A DNA stretch of 64,000 nucleotides, taken from Tubulanus polymorphus (lineage: Eukaryota > Nemertea > Palaeonemertea > Tubulaniformes > Tubulanidae). Location: NCBI RefSeq assembly GCF_964204645.1, contig NC_134028.1, positions 15,677,263 through 15,741,262 on the forward strand, written 5' to 3'. Positions 1-11,029 of this stretch are shown here, in pieces. The notes below the pieces were generated by a model, which was given only the letters and a program-made list of their open reading frames with translations, made no database searches and had not been told where the DNA came from. A program made the translations under genes and the position numbers. Each line of letters begins with the position of its first letter. Within the stretch, counting starts at the first letter, position 1.

Positions 1-664
1 AAATATTTTCATCAGTAACTGTATCATATTCTAAACATATATTCGATAATTTATAACCCATATCTTTAACAACGCTAGATAATAAAATTTCATTAACAGG
101 AGCAAATGTTATTTCGAATATAACATCTTCTTGAATTGCGTATTTATATAAAGGTGCATTATTATTTATCAATTCAAAGTCTAATGGAATTTTATATTTG
201 CTTCCATATATACTTTTTATCAATTTATCTACAGCATTAGTTAATATTGCATTATTTGCTTCTGATCTTAATTTATTTTGGTTTTCTGATTGGATGCCTT
301 GAAATATCATATTATTTCTATTTTCTTTAGTTAACCATAAATCTTTATAATGCATAAATAAATTATAATCATCTAATGAGAAAACTGTTTCTGGATCTTT
401 ATAGTTAATTTTTTAATCAAATATCTTCCAACATTATCAACAACATAATTATTATTATTACCGAGTACTTTTATATCGGCTGATAAATAAATACTATTAG
501 GAACATAAAAAAGTATTTTGTGTTAATCTAGGAATTCTAACATATAAAGTTACATCGGGATTAATATTAGAAGGATTATGAGTAATTATATGATGTGATC
601 TTTCTGCTTTAATAGCATTAGATATTCTATGATTCTTAGAAGGATTGATATAACTCCCACTCAT
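1..664 (-). pseudogene. Major capsid protein (double jelly-roll type), copy I, partial
   Basis: N-terminal half of the Polinton major capsid protein, which by family knowledge forms the hexon-like shell. The start lies at 664 in TAAATG. The N-terminus contains a conserved stretch with NHR/KAERSHHIITHNPSNI-type residues and then RIPRLTQN, as in copies III and IV. Compared with those copies there is an extra A in an A-run near 508 and a deletion of about 4 bases near 400, so the frame is broken at least twice. The C-terminal half lies outside the window. The capsid assignment is by remembered resemblance to Polinton/adintovirus hexon proteins and by position beside the penton and ATPase genes. 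Confidence 0.75.
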
Positions 665-680
665 TTATTTAACAAAAAAA
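662..680 (-). promoter_or_regulatory. TAAATG start-codon motif behind a T-run (representative site)
   Basis: Read on the minus strand, a run of T, then TTAAATAAATG. The same TAAATG over the start codon occurs at the right-arm starts of copy I (664, 2282, 3623, 4075, 4520, 4766, 5108, 5884, 6255), of copy III (36773, 38051, 39537, 40861, 41312, 41548, 41791, 42147, 42921), of copy IV (52905, 53682, 54026, 54275, 54717, 55169, 57657, 58935) and of the left arm (31410, 32396, 32997, 34356). The polymerase starts at 15001 and 27435 instead read TTAAAATG. The form resembles the poxvirus late promoter/initiator. A role in transcription is inference; it could also be a translation context. Confidence 0.5.
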
Positions 681-704
681 TTAATTATTTATTTTTGATC
701 ATGG

Positions 705-2282
705 TTACTTGATATTTTTTGATATCATATTTACTAACCCAAAAATAATTTCACTTACAACTGTAATTAAAAATAAAATAATATGTTCAGCAGCAAAGTT
801 AAAATTGTTTCCTGCAGATTTCAATATAAAACCAACAATTGATGCAATAATTCCTGGTAATGCTGCAGCAGATTTTTTAGATAGTTCCCATAAATATTTT
901 GCTAATTTCTTTAAACCATCCTTAACTTTATCTTGTATAGAATTATTATCATTCGGGGGTGTATCTGGTTTATTGGGTGTAGGTGTAGATTAAAATGAAT
1001 TTGATATTGCCAAACCAATTGTTGTAAATACCATAGTTACAGCTGTTAGAATTGAAAGAATTGTTATACCTTCTAACTTAAATAATAATCTTATTCTGTC
1101 TTTTAATGATATTTTAGAATTTGGTTTAATCAACAAATCTTTAAAAATAACTTTTAATTTTTTAATATGATTAAGATCATATGATTTTAATAATATATCT
1201 CTTTCTTCTTTTTGTAATTTTATGTTATATTTTAAATCATCTATTTCTTTTACTAAAGCTAACTTTATGCTTTCATAATCAGGTTCATCTCTATTTAATT
1301 CTAATTGTTCTAATTTTTCATTTGCAATAGCTAATTCTTTTTCTAACATGGTTATTTTAGAAAATCTCATATTAATATTAGCATTTACATCAGCTGATTC
1401 TTGAATACCTTTAATTTCTCTACGTGTTTGTTCAGGAAATGCTTCTAATTCTTCATCAGTTAATTTAAGAAATCCTTTTTCTAGTAAAGATTGTATTCGA
1501 TTTATTCCAGTTTCAGTACCGGGTGTATCTAAAATATTATTCATCTCTTCTTCAGAATCTCTTAATCTATCAATTTGTTTTTCTAATGTTAATTGTAATT
1601 GACTTGAATCATTATCAATTTGTTGAATATCTCTTCTCGATGTTTCAGGTGTTGAAGATCTTAATCTATCTGATCGATCTCCATACTCTTCCATTTCCGT
1701 TTTTGAATTTTTATCGATTATTTTAAATAAGTCATCAATTCTTTGACTAAATACTCTTATATTATCATCTCTTTCTTCTTGTGTAAAATCAGTTATTTCA
1801 TTACTATTACTTATTCTCTTAATTTTATCTGAACCTAATTTTCTCAAAGTTGATTCCGCTAATATTTTATTTAGTTTTGTTCTTTGATCAGTGATATCAA
1901 TATAATAATCACCATCCAAACGATAATAATATTTACCTTTAAAAAGTTTTAATTTTTTTACTAAACGTCTGGCGCCTCTATCATTTATATTATATCCAGA
2001 TTCTTTAAATACATGTTGAAATTCATACATAAATTCATAATTTTCATAATTTTCTCTTTCTAAACCTGGGTCTAAATTTTCAGTAGGTATTCTCGATCTA
2101 ATTCTTCTATCATTTTCTTCTGTTGATGGGGCTTTAGAACCACTATCTGCTAAATTAGAATTATATGATGATTCATCATCATTATCAATATTAGTTTCAT
2201 TAAAATCAGGTTGTGGTTCATCACTTATACCGGGTTCATCACCAAAAGTACCCATTGGAATATCTTCTCCACCTTCTGCCAT
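705..2282 (-). pseudogene. Coiled-coil protein with C-terminal membrane segments, copy I
   Basis: Uncharacterised Polinton structural-block protein of about 525 residues, between the capsid gene and the conserved structural-block protein. The first 100 residues are acidic and low in complexity. The middle is rich in E, K, L and Q and is probably coiled coil. Near residue 410 is a hydrophobic helix (ITILSILTAVTMVFTTIGLA), followed by a proline-rich linker and two more hydrophobic stretches near the C-terminus. An in-frame TAA at 990-992 replaces a Lys codon of copy III and removes the last two hydrophobic stretches; the frame then stays open to 705. The part around 1290-1690 matches copy IV but not copy III. 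A role in membrane or capsid attachment is only a guess. Confidence 0.65.
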
Positions 2283-2298
2283 TTACATAATAAAAAAA

Positions 2299-3623
2299 TT
2301 AAAATTTAAAATATAATATTCCTCCGATTTCAATTCCTATACAAGTTAAAGCTAATTTAGCATTTTCATGGGATTTATCATCATCATTAGTTTTAATTAT
2401 TTCATGTTGAATAATATCAGTTTTAATATTTTCTGATGTATTGTAATCTTTTATTTTGAAATCATTATTTAATTTAATATTATTAGTTTTAGTTTCTGTT
2501 GATTGAATGTGTTTTTTATTTTTTTCACCTTCCATTAATTTTGGAGCAGTAATAATCTTTTTATTTATATCATTTAATCCAAATGAATTATTTATTGTTG
2601 CAGTTTTAATTAGATTATTGTAACCAATTATATTTCCCATCTTTAATACTAAATCATTAGAAATAATAAATAGATTAGGGCCTATACAATAATTTAATCT
2701 AATATGTGATTTATCTAAATAATTTTGATATCTTACAATGTTTTCCGGAATCGATCTATTTTTATCATTATGAATTGAATCTTCAAATAATACTTTAAAT
2801 TGTTTCTGCGCATCGAATGAAGTGTAGTCATTTCCAATTATTGGGGATCTTGTTTCAACTTGCGCACCTAAATACATATCAAATAAGTTCTAATAGATTG
2901 ATTTATTCTTTGTATACCAGCTTTAGTAAAACCTTCACTATTTTCTAAAATGAAATTAACCCAACCATTATTATTTTGTTGTTGTATATTATTATAATAT
3001 TTTGGTAATTCATTCCAATTTAGTGTTCTTATATCTGAATTTGTCATTATATTTCCAAATTCTTTAGTATATAATATTCCTAATCCACCCATTGTTCCAA
3101 TTTTTGCTCTAAAATCTTTATTTGAATTAATATCAAATTCATTACATATTTTATAAAACTTAGAAAAATTAATATTATTATTCAATTCTTTAAAATATTT
3201 TGAACCTGGTAAAGGACATTCTAATTCATCTAATATTAATTTTATTTGAAAATATGTATGAAATCTAAAAAGTGATAACATCAATGGTAAACTTGGTTTG
3301 TTTAAATGATCATTCCAACTAATTCCACATCCTGTTGTTGCGCAATAAACAGCAAAATTTAATTGGTTCTGCCAATACTTCATATTAGATTTTAATAACC
3401 ATTGTTTTGCCTCATTTAAATTTTTGAAATTAATTGTATACACATGAAATGTATTTTCCATCTTTACATGAAAATTATCACTTTCAGTAACATAAATATA
3501 TAAATCAATTAATGAATTTAAAACTTCATTTCTATATGTAATATCTTTATTAAAATCTATTGCTGGAATATTATATTTAATTGATTTATTATATTGGAAA
3601 GCTTTAAGAAAACTATCTACCAT
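2299..3623 (-). pseudogene. Conserved Polinton structural-block protein, copy I (frameshifted)
   Basis: A protein of about 440 residues of a type I recall as widespread and uncharacterised in animal Polintons. Recognition points are WQNQLNFAVYCATTGCGISW near residue 86, a GFTKAGIQRINQSIRTY segment near 235, a FDAQKQF segment near 270 and a GYNN segment. The end is a low-complexity N/K-rich tail and a single hydrophobic segment, so it may be a tail-anchored protein. One base is missing near 2875 relative to copy IV, splitting the gene into two overlapping frames. It lies in the virion gene block, so a structural role is likely, but I cannot assign one. Confidence 0.65.
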
Positions 3624-4075
3624 TTATATAATGAAAAAAATGTATAATTAACTAATTCTTTTAATAATTTATCTTGTTCTTCAACTGTTATATGACCATT
3701 TAAACTTATTATATAATCTAGTGTATTCTTTAATTTATTAATTTCTTTTATATTAGTTTTAATTTTTTCTTTATTACTTTTTATATTTAATTTTGAACTT
3801 ATACCAGTTAAAACACTTGAACTTAATCCTAATACACCAATTGATATAGCTAAAGGTGTTAATGGACTGAATATTGCTAGAAATGTTATTACAGAACTAA
3901 TTGTAACCGAACCACTTATAATCAAATAATATATAATTTTAGATTTTAAATATTTTTTCTTTTTAACTTTTAAGTCACTTTCAAATTCTTATATTTGTTT
4001 TTCTAAATATGTTTTTAATATAGTTTTATTAATATCATGAGGAATAATATCAATATTATCAACTTTATCATCCAT
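3617..4075 (-). pseudogene. Small two-helix membrane protein, copy I
   Basis: Homologue of the intact 144-residue protein at 40878-41312. It has a charged N-terminal helix, then two hydrophobic segments (SSVITFLAIFSPLTPLAISI and a GVLGLSSSVL stretch), then a charged predicted helix. Here codon 29 is TAA (3989-3991) in place of a Leu codon. The normal stop is also lost, so the frame runs on into the start of the downstream gene at 3623. Start chosen at 4075 because of TAAATG and agreement with copy III. Function unknown; the place in the virion block suggests a membrane-associated accessory protein. Confidence 0.6.
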
Positions 4076-4096
4076 TTATTTAGCAAAAAAAAATTA

Positions 4097-4520
4097 CTAA
4101 TTAGAAATTTTATAAGCAACAAATATAACAATCACTGTTCCACCTAAAATCCATATTATTTCATATTTCTTCTGTTCTTTACTTGGGGTATAATAATCTG
4201 ATAATTTAGGTTTGTATAGATGTAATTTTTCTTTATTGGTTACCGCGTTATATAAACTCATTGCATCATCAACTGATTGAAAATCTCATCTGTGAAATCT
4301 TCTGATCATATAATTCTTTATTAATGTAATCCATATAGTTTTGTCTCTTTTCTCTATATTCTTCTGCTGCTTTATTATATTTCTCTAATGCTAAGTTATG
4401 TCTTTTTTGTTCTGTTAATGATCCATTTTTATCAATATGTTTAAATAAATAACCACCACCAGTAAATGCTAAAGCGTTAACAATTGCCGATCCTATAATA
4501 GTTATAACTGCAGAAGCCAT
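4097..4520 (-). pseudogene. Membrane protein with helices at both ends, copy I (frameshifted)
   Basis: Copy I version of the intact 140-residue protein at 54275-54697. The N-terminus is hydrophobic and Gly/Ala-rich (GSAIVNALAFTGGGYLF). The middle is a charged helix with RRHNLA/KRHNLA and EKYNKAAEEYREKRQNYMDY. The reading frame slips near 4290, where this copy reads a short novel tail and stops at 4269. The original C-terminal hydrophobic helix is still encoded in another frame as far as the stop at 4097. I recall similar small proteins in many animal Polintons, none with a known function. Confidence 0.6.
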
Positions 4521-4544
4521 TTATTTAGTAAAATAATTATGCAT

Positions 4545-4766
4545 TTATATGGGAGGAATATATTTTTGTTTTTCTAAATAATCAATAGTTAAATTAGATA
4601 AAGTAACTGCTAATGTTAATTTTAAAATATCATTTATATCAAATCTATCAACATTAACACTTCCCATTTTGAATACTTTTTTTAATACCATTGAATAACC
4701 AACAGTTCCAACTGATAGTAATGCTCCATTATATAATCCAGTTATTATACACTTATTATCACTCAT
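4545..4766 (-). CDS. 73-residue Polinton membrane-type protein, copy I (intact)
   Basis: Short protein with a central weakly hydrophobic Gly/Val/Ser-rich segment (GALLSVGTVGYSMVLKK) and a second hydrophobic helix (ILKLTLAVTLSNLTIDYL). It is open in all three copies (here, 41573-41791, 54026-54247) with almost identical residues. The start at 4766 is directly preceded by the stop codon of the upstream gene, within TGATAAATAAATG. Function unknown. Small size alone could explain survival without lesions, so purifying selection is not shown. Confidence 0.65.
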   Translation of the reverse strand: MSDNKCIITGLYNGALLSVGTVGYSMVLKKVFKMGSVNVDRFDINDILKLTLAVTLSNLTIDYLEKQKYIPPI

Positions 4767-5108
4767 TTATTTATCAAAAAAATTACTATCATCAAAATAT
4801 TTAGTTAACTTATTTATGATTAATTCAACATTTTTTTCATTACTACTTTTATGATTATCATATATTTTGGTTAATATGTTTTTAATATCGACAATAATTC
4901 CATCTTCATTTAATTCATAATATTCTAAAGGTGATTTAATTAAATCAATGACTTTTTCTATATTATAATATTCTTTATTAATCATTGATGCATTGTTAAA
5001 TGATTTACTTTTTATATCAGTAATTACATCATTTAGTTTAATTCTCATTTCTTTACCATGTTTAAAATCAAACCCAAAACATATACTCGGTCCAACAGTT
5101 ATATTCAT
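4767..5108 (-). CDS. Hypothetical 113-residue Polinton protein, copy I (intact)
   Basis: Soluble-looking acidic protein. The N-terminus (TVGPSICFGFDFKH) and C-terminus (KYFDDSNF) are conserved in copies III and IV, but the middle differs strongly from copy III (41788-42147). No motif is recognised. It ends exactly where the 73-residue gene begins, without an intergenic base, which shows tight viral-type packing. The order penton, this protein, small membrane proteins is the same in all copies. Function cannot be assigned. Confidence 0.6.
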   Translation of the reverse strand: MNITVGPSICFGFDFKHGKEMRIKLNDVITDIKSKSFNNASMINKEYYNIEKVIDLIKSPLEYYELNEDGIIVDIKNILTKIYDNHKSSNEKNVELIINKLTKYFDDSNFFDK

Positions 5109-5125
5109 TTATATAGTGAAAAAGA

Positions 5126-5884
5126 TTACTCTCTACATCTTATAACTAATTCATAAATTACAGGGAAATTATTTAAATCAATTAAATATCCATTGTGATT
5201 TCTAATTTCTAATCTAAAATTATTAAAACGAGGAATGCATGGTTTGAAATCACATTCTGTTAAATTATAATTTATTTGCGTTCCAAATTCTTTAACATTC
5301 TTCAATGGTAAAAGGTTTAGTAAACCAGAATTACAAGTTATATCTTTAGTTGCTTCGAATGTTTTTGTAGGATCGATTAAATTGCAATAAATATAAAAGT
5401 GTGTAAAAGGTATTAAGTTTGGTGCAATGTCAACATTTGAATAAAGTTTATCTAGATTAATTCCTAACAGTTTAGCCATAGGTTTTTAAACTAAAAATTT
5501 ATGTTGTTCATCATTATCTAACTTTATTCTTACTTTATTATTGATATCACTTTTTAAAAATTTAATTACAAATCCAGCAGCCGCGCCCATTTTTGCCCTA
5601 GCACTTCTATTAATTTCTTGCGCTAATGTTTCTAAATTATATAATCCTGGTCTTATAAATATATGATACCATTTATCGGCATTTCTATCAAAAATCATAA
5701 ACAATCTATGTTCAATAGTTTTATTCGTTATATTATAAAAAGAATTACATAAACTTATATTAACTAATTTTAAATCTACACAATTCTTGAATTCTCTATC
5801 TAATTGTACTAGTAAATTATGTGATTTATAATCTGTAAGCCTTCTAGAATCAACAAATATTCTGTATTCTTTTAATTCCGCCAT
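5126..5884 (-). pseudogene. Penton-like minor capsid protein (single jelly-roll type), copy I
   Basis: A 252-residue frame interrupted only by TAA at 5486-5488 (codon 133; copy IV has Lys there). The C-terminal half carries the pattern I associate with Polinton minor capsid proteins: FTHFYIYCNLIDPTKTF, then a short LLPL segment, then FNNFRLEIRNHNGYLIDL and a terminal YELVIRCRE strand, consistent with beta strands of a jelly roll. In capsids of this lineage it forms the five-fold vertices. Start at 5884 within TAAATG. Assignment is from pattern and neighbours; a structural comparison has not been run. Confidence 0.65.
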
Positions 5885-5901
5885 TTATTTTACATATTTT
5901 C

Positions 5902-6255
5902 TTATTCGAAATCTATTTCATGGTGCCCTTTTTCATTCTAACCTTTGTATACGAAATAGAAATCTCCAGAACATATTTCTTCTAGATCTTCACTTGATAA
6001 TCTATGAAATCTATCCGGTAAATATGTTCTGAATTTATATGTATTTCCTTTTAATCCTTCATATTCTAAGTGTATAACTAATTTATCTCCATAGTTATTA
6101 GTAACTGTATCAATATTTGTAATTAGATATTTCTTATGGATTGTTAATTCTGTTAACTTTTTGAATTTATAATCTACAGATTTTACATTTGTTATATCTT
6201 TAATTCTATCTAGAAATAATTTGTTGTTCTCACTGTGCGCTTGTTTACTCTCCAT
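5902..6255 (-). pseudogene. Small conserved protein next to PolB, copy I (nonsense near the end)
   Basis: A 117-residue frame in which AAG became TAG at 5938-5940, cutting off the last 12 residues. It contains THKKYLITNIDTVTNNYG-like beta-rich sequence and YKFRTYLPDRFHRL, reminiscent of small OB-fold-like proteins found beside PolB in animal Polintons. A single-stranded DNA-binding role is a guess from shape and position. In copies III and IV the frame is open to its natural end but the start ATG is mutated, so all three copies are damaged in different places. Confidence 0.5.
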
Positions 6256-6284
6256 TTATAATACATATTTTTATTAAAATTTGA

Positions 6285-9200
6285 TTAACACGTTAGAATT
6301 CTTTTCATTATCTCGTTCTCTTTTGTTTCTTCTCTTTTAAATTTTAAGTATTCATCTAAATTGCAACCATATGCAACTGTATGAATTCCATCATCTAAAA
6401 TATATCTTTTATCATCAAATGGGTTTAGACTTATCTTTTCAATTTCTTCAATAAACATTTCATGATCTTCAGATCTTAAACATCTCATCTTATGTTTTCT
6501 AACTTCTTCATTGAATATACAATTGATGTAATCTTTGAAATGAATATTCTTTTCTACTACACTTTTGGTTATTCCTTTTAACTTTTTAGCTTCATGCTCT
6601 GTAGTTTTATATGAATACATTTTAGATCTAATACCTATGAACTCTATCATTTCTTCACCGCCTAATTCATCCTTAAACTTCCCTGGAACTTCTTTATTAT
6701 CATTGCTAAACAATTCATGATCTTTAGGATAATTACTGAAATCAAAATGTTTTAATGTTTTTAAATCATCAGTTATGTTATCAGTTTTTATCTTTAATAT
6801 GTAACTGTCAGTAACAAAATATAAGATTTCTATATGTTTTTCTCCAAAAAGTGGTTGTAATACATTATAATAAAATTCATACATTAGTAATTTTGATAAT
6901 TCTAAAACTGATGCTCCAACATAGATTGGTTTATTAAATTTCATTGATGTTCTTCTCATCTTAACTGCAGCTAAATTTTCATCAAATATTCTGTTACCAA
7001 TGAACTTAGGATATGATTGTAAATGCCTTATCCTTTTGCCAATACTAACTAACTCAATATCATTTCTATTTCTAATATTTTCACAAGTCTTACCATAGAA
7101 TGCATTATTCATTAACTTGAAGAAATCTTTCTCGAAATCAGTTTTAGCTTTAGTTCTCTGTTTGGTGTTAAAATCTATATATTTTTCTAACCACTTAGAT
7201 TGGCTAAATGAAATATATCTATGTACTTTTTTTAGAATCATTCCTTGATTCAAATAAAACTTTAACATTCTATAATGTACTACATAATTATATTTATCAT
7301 CTTGAGTTACCATTAACTTTTCTGTATGAATATGATTTTCGGGTTTAATTCTTTTTTGATAATTTGATAATTCTTCATGAGTTACAGTTTTATGTTCGGG
7401 ACAGTAAGCTAGATTTCTAGATTTAAATTTAATATGTTCAGGATATTCCAAGTCTACAACAAAGAAGTAACCAATATCTGAATCATCTGCAATATCTAGA
7501 ATTCTTCCAAAAATTTATCATTATTTTCATTCTGTAAAACTTCACTTATTTCAAATACTCCATAAGGTTGTGGTTCCATCATTGCCCAACCATACAAATT
7601 ATTTGCATCTATATATAATAACTTATATTCGGGGTTATCATTTACATTGAAATATCTATCACCTAATACACCTGAAACTCCTCCTCTTATAGATTTTTCA
7701 AATAATAATAATTGATCTATATTTGTTAACAAATCCATTTTTATATCTGTAAATTTTAAACCACAATCCCATGTTAATCCTGGACTTGAATAACAATGAC
7801 AAGGATCAATGTTAAAATATTTTAGGTTTACATCTCTAAACCTTTCGAATATATCGGTTAATAATAATACATCTGATTTTAGATATAAATCTACTAATTG
7901 TCCATGATTTGTTATTTTAAAATGATTCCAAATATTTAATGTTCTATTATATACTTCATCTTTAACATATTCATTTTTTAATTCATCATAGAATTGTTCT
8001 TTCAATAATTCAGTTATGTTAAAATCATTATGTGATTTATAAAATGAATATGGAATTGCTCCTTTATATCTCATTAATTTAAAATCATCATTATTTGGGT
8101 CATGTTGCATTAATATTTTTAATTCATCATCAACTAATGATTTTGATAAGTTATCTAATGAACTATTTAAAAATCTATATGAATCTATAAATCTTAGGCA
8201 ACCAAATTGGAATGATATATAATTCTCAGATGTTTTAGCTAACATTCTAAATTTATAAGTTGGTATTTTATCTTTTGATCTATTTGAATTTAATCTTTCT
8301 ATTTCATTATTAATTTCTTCTATTTAATGGCATAACTATTTGATAAATAAATGAGCATCATATCCTGATAGATTATGAAATATAACTGGTACAAAGTTAA
8401 TTTTCTTAGCTTGTAAGTTACAATTCTCATGCGCTGCGCCTCTAAACTTTCCATTCAAATGATCATGGTCTCTTACTTTTTTATCTTTATAATTAAATAT
8501 CTTTTCACAATAATAACATTTATCTGCAAACTCAAATGCTTCTTTATCTTCTTCTGTCATTATAATTTCTATATTTGTATTCAATAATTTACTAAATCTT
8601 ATTTCATATTCAATTAATAAGTCACAAAAATGATTGATAACATTTTCATTTCTATAATCATAATATTCATTTTCAATTAGTTCTAGATAATCAGATTTTA
8701 TATATAACCCGAAAGCAGCAGCTGATTGATGAATCTTTTTAATAGTATTTGTTTTTGGTGGTTCATCTGAAAAATCATTTTCATTAGAATTTAATTTCTT
8801 TCTTTTATAATATATTTCTTTTCTATCTTGATCAGTTAGTTCTTTATTTAATGATTCAAAATCTCCATATATTACAAATGGAACTTTATTTTTGTAATCA
8901 TATTTTTTGAATTCTAATATTTTATCTTTTTCATTTGGTAAAACTAATTTACAATAATCATGATTTTCACATAATTGTTAATGATTTAATAATGTACTTT
9001 CATTACTGAATCTATGTAAACATTTTCTACATAGATATATTTTATGGTGATCATTTTCTGATTTAAAAAATAAATCGATTTGTTTAATCCACATATAATG
9101 ATTTTCATAATATAATATATCTATAACATCATTTGAATCATAATCTTTTGATAGATATAAAGGTTCTAATGTATAATGTTTTATATTGTTACCTTTTGTA

Positions 9201-10312
9201 TTTGGTAATTTGATTAAATCAAATACATTTATTCTTAAATTATTATCTCTTTCTATTTTTGGGATGTTTTTAATTCTAACAGGATACTTATCTATCTTAA
9301 AATTATTTTCAAATGGTTTATAATGAGTTAATCTAAAACTATGTGTAATATCTTCTGTTGGATGTAAGCAACTAATTATAGCCCATAGAAAACATTTATC
9401 ATCCTCATTTTGTACATTTATTACAGCATTAGTTTTAAATGGTAGTTTAATATAACTCGATGCTTCAATATCTGGTTCTTTATAATATGATACATTATTT
9501 TCATCAATTGGTTTTGATTTAGTTAACTTATTATATTTTGTGTTATAAACATGTAAAGTCATAAATATTATTTCATCAAATATTAAACCAGATCCTTCAA
9601 AATATTTCTCTTCTATTTTAGTTTTTACTTCATTATAACATTTATCTAATTTATCATCTATATGTTGTTTATATATAATATGTTGTGAATGAGAATTTAT
9701 ATTATATATTGGTTTATCTTCAGATTTTATGAATTTAACTTTAGCGGATATACTAATTTTAGGGTATTGAACATCAGTTATTATTTTTATTATTTCTTTC
9801 ATATTTTCTAAATGTTTTTTATTTTCTTCTAATGTTTTTCCTTTATGAAATTTAAACTCGATAGCCGCTGGACCAATATCACTTTTAAATGCTTCGGTTA
9901 TCTCTATATCTTTTTTATTATCTAATGAATTAATATGATTTCTTACATCTTCCATGTATGGTCTTTTATTGTTTAATTTATTTTTTATGCTTTTAATTGT
10001 CTTATGTTTCTTATCATTATCTTTATCAAAATAATCTTCACCTAAAATATCATTATTCTTATTTCTAATATGAATTTTAAATTTTAAATGTTCATTATAA
10101 TATCTTTTATCACTGAATGGTTGATTACATGTATCACATTTATATATTTCTTTTTCATTCTTTAATTCATCTAATTTAGTTTCTAATATATCATCTTTAT
10201 ATTCTAGTTTCAATTTATTCTCTAAATGTGTTTTAGTTTTATTGTGCCTTGCTTTTTGGGATTTATCTATATTGATATTACATGTTGGACAGTAGTACTT
10301 ATTTGCTTCAAT
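6285..10312 (-). pseudogene. Protein-primed family B DNA polymerase, copy I
   Basis: About 1,340 codons. Order: two N-terminal C2H2-type fingers, a DDKCFLWAI-containing region, a third finger (YLCRKCLHRF), exonuclease motif FVIYGDFESLN, an HNH/endonuclease-VII-like insert (CYYCEKIF to DHDHLNGKFRG), FHNLSGYDAHLF, YLKSDVLLL, motif A LLYIDANNLYGWAM and motif B KLMNNAFYGKTCEN. Motif C reads YFVTDS instead of YFDTDS, so a catalytic Asp is lost. Other lesions: start ATG is ATT (10310-10312), TAA at 8978, two stops near 8330 and an indel near 7495. The enzyme would copy the linear element genome using a protein primer. Confidence 0.9.
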
Positions 10313-10734
10313 TTTAATACTAAAATTTTTATTAAAATTGATTTTAGAAGTTCAATGATTTATATCATGTATTATTCACAATCACACTTTACTAACACTT
10401 TTAATGTTTAAAAATCTAACTCATACAAATATAAATATTGAAATAATGATTAAATATATCTATATATCTATTCTATAAGAGCTCACACTTTTATATTGAA
10501 TAATCTGTCAATTTAAACGTTATTCATTTACATGATTATTTTAAGAGTAATAGGGATAATAGGCTTTCAGGTTAAAGGTTGAAGGGGCGAGTGAGTAAAA
10601 AAGGAAAATAACAATAATTTACAGTTGAATTAGGAGTGTGCGCGACTAATTCAACTGTAAATTATGGTTATTTTCATTTTTTTACGAGCTCGACCCTTCG
10701 ACCTTTGATCTGAAAGCCTATTATCCCTATTACT
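10313..10734. repeat. Right terminus of copy I: subterminal repeat plus palindromic tip
   Basis: Bases 10330-10545 match the subterminal repeat found beside the polymerase and at both ends of copy III. Bases 10546-10734 form a 189-base foldback: AGTAATAGGGATAATAGGC at one side is answered by its complement ending in CCCTATTACT. A second inner inverted pair (TTTACAGTTGAATTAG against its complement) forms the core. Outside it the unrelated sequence CCTAGGCCTAAATTGG begins, so the palindrome is the outermost part of the element. Confidence 0.75.
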
Positions 10735-11029
10735 CCTAGGCCTAAATTGGAACCTCATTAATCAGTGGGTTGCACTATACATCTTTTTATGATATATTAT
10801 AACAATCGAAATCTTAAGTTCAAAAACCTGGAACAAAGTTCCCGTAATTATGAAAATCGCAATTAATATAGGGAAGTTACTTTATCAAATTCTGATGCTT
10901 GATAGAGTGTAAAACATATTTGTAGAGTGTAAGCGCATTTATTTTCCAACCTCCAATAAAAACCACAAGAATTATCATTATACACTACAATGACGTCACT
11001 GCATGCGCAATAGGCAATACAAACCGTTG
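10735..11029. other. Spacer at the start of the composite block
   Basis: No gene is seen. The 295 bases follow the Polinton tip directly and recur after the tip of copy III (47266-47560), almost base for base. The stretch may be the downstream part of the LINE insertion or its target, but it has no recognisable coding content. Confidence 0.5.

Larger units (their letters stand above)
1..10734 (-). mobile_element. Polinton/Maverick copy I (left part outside the window)
   Basis: A minus-strand series of major capsid protein, coiled-coil membrane protein, conserved structural-block protein, small membrane proteins, penton-like protein and protein-primed DNA polymerase B, ending in a terminal repeat at the right. 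The same order occurs in copies III and IV, so the unit is certain. The arm with integrase and ATPase must lie left of base 1. Most genes carry one or two lesions, so this copy is dead as an autonomous unit. The Polinton identity rests on the combination of PolB and double plus single jelly-roll capsid genes here, and on integrase and ATPase in copy III. Confidence 0.9.

Noticed and set aside
709-993. Open frame opposite the coiled-coil gene, repeated at 38016-38534
   Set aside because: It is antisense to a conserved protein seen in three copies; no motif of its own.
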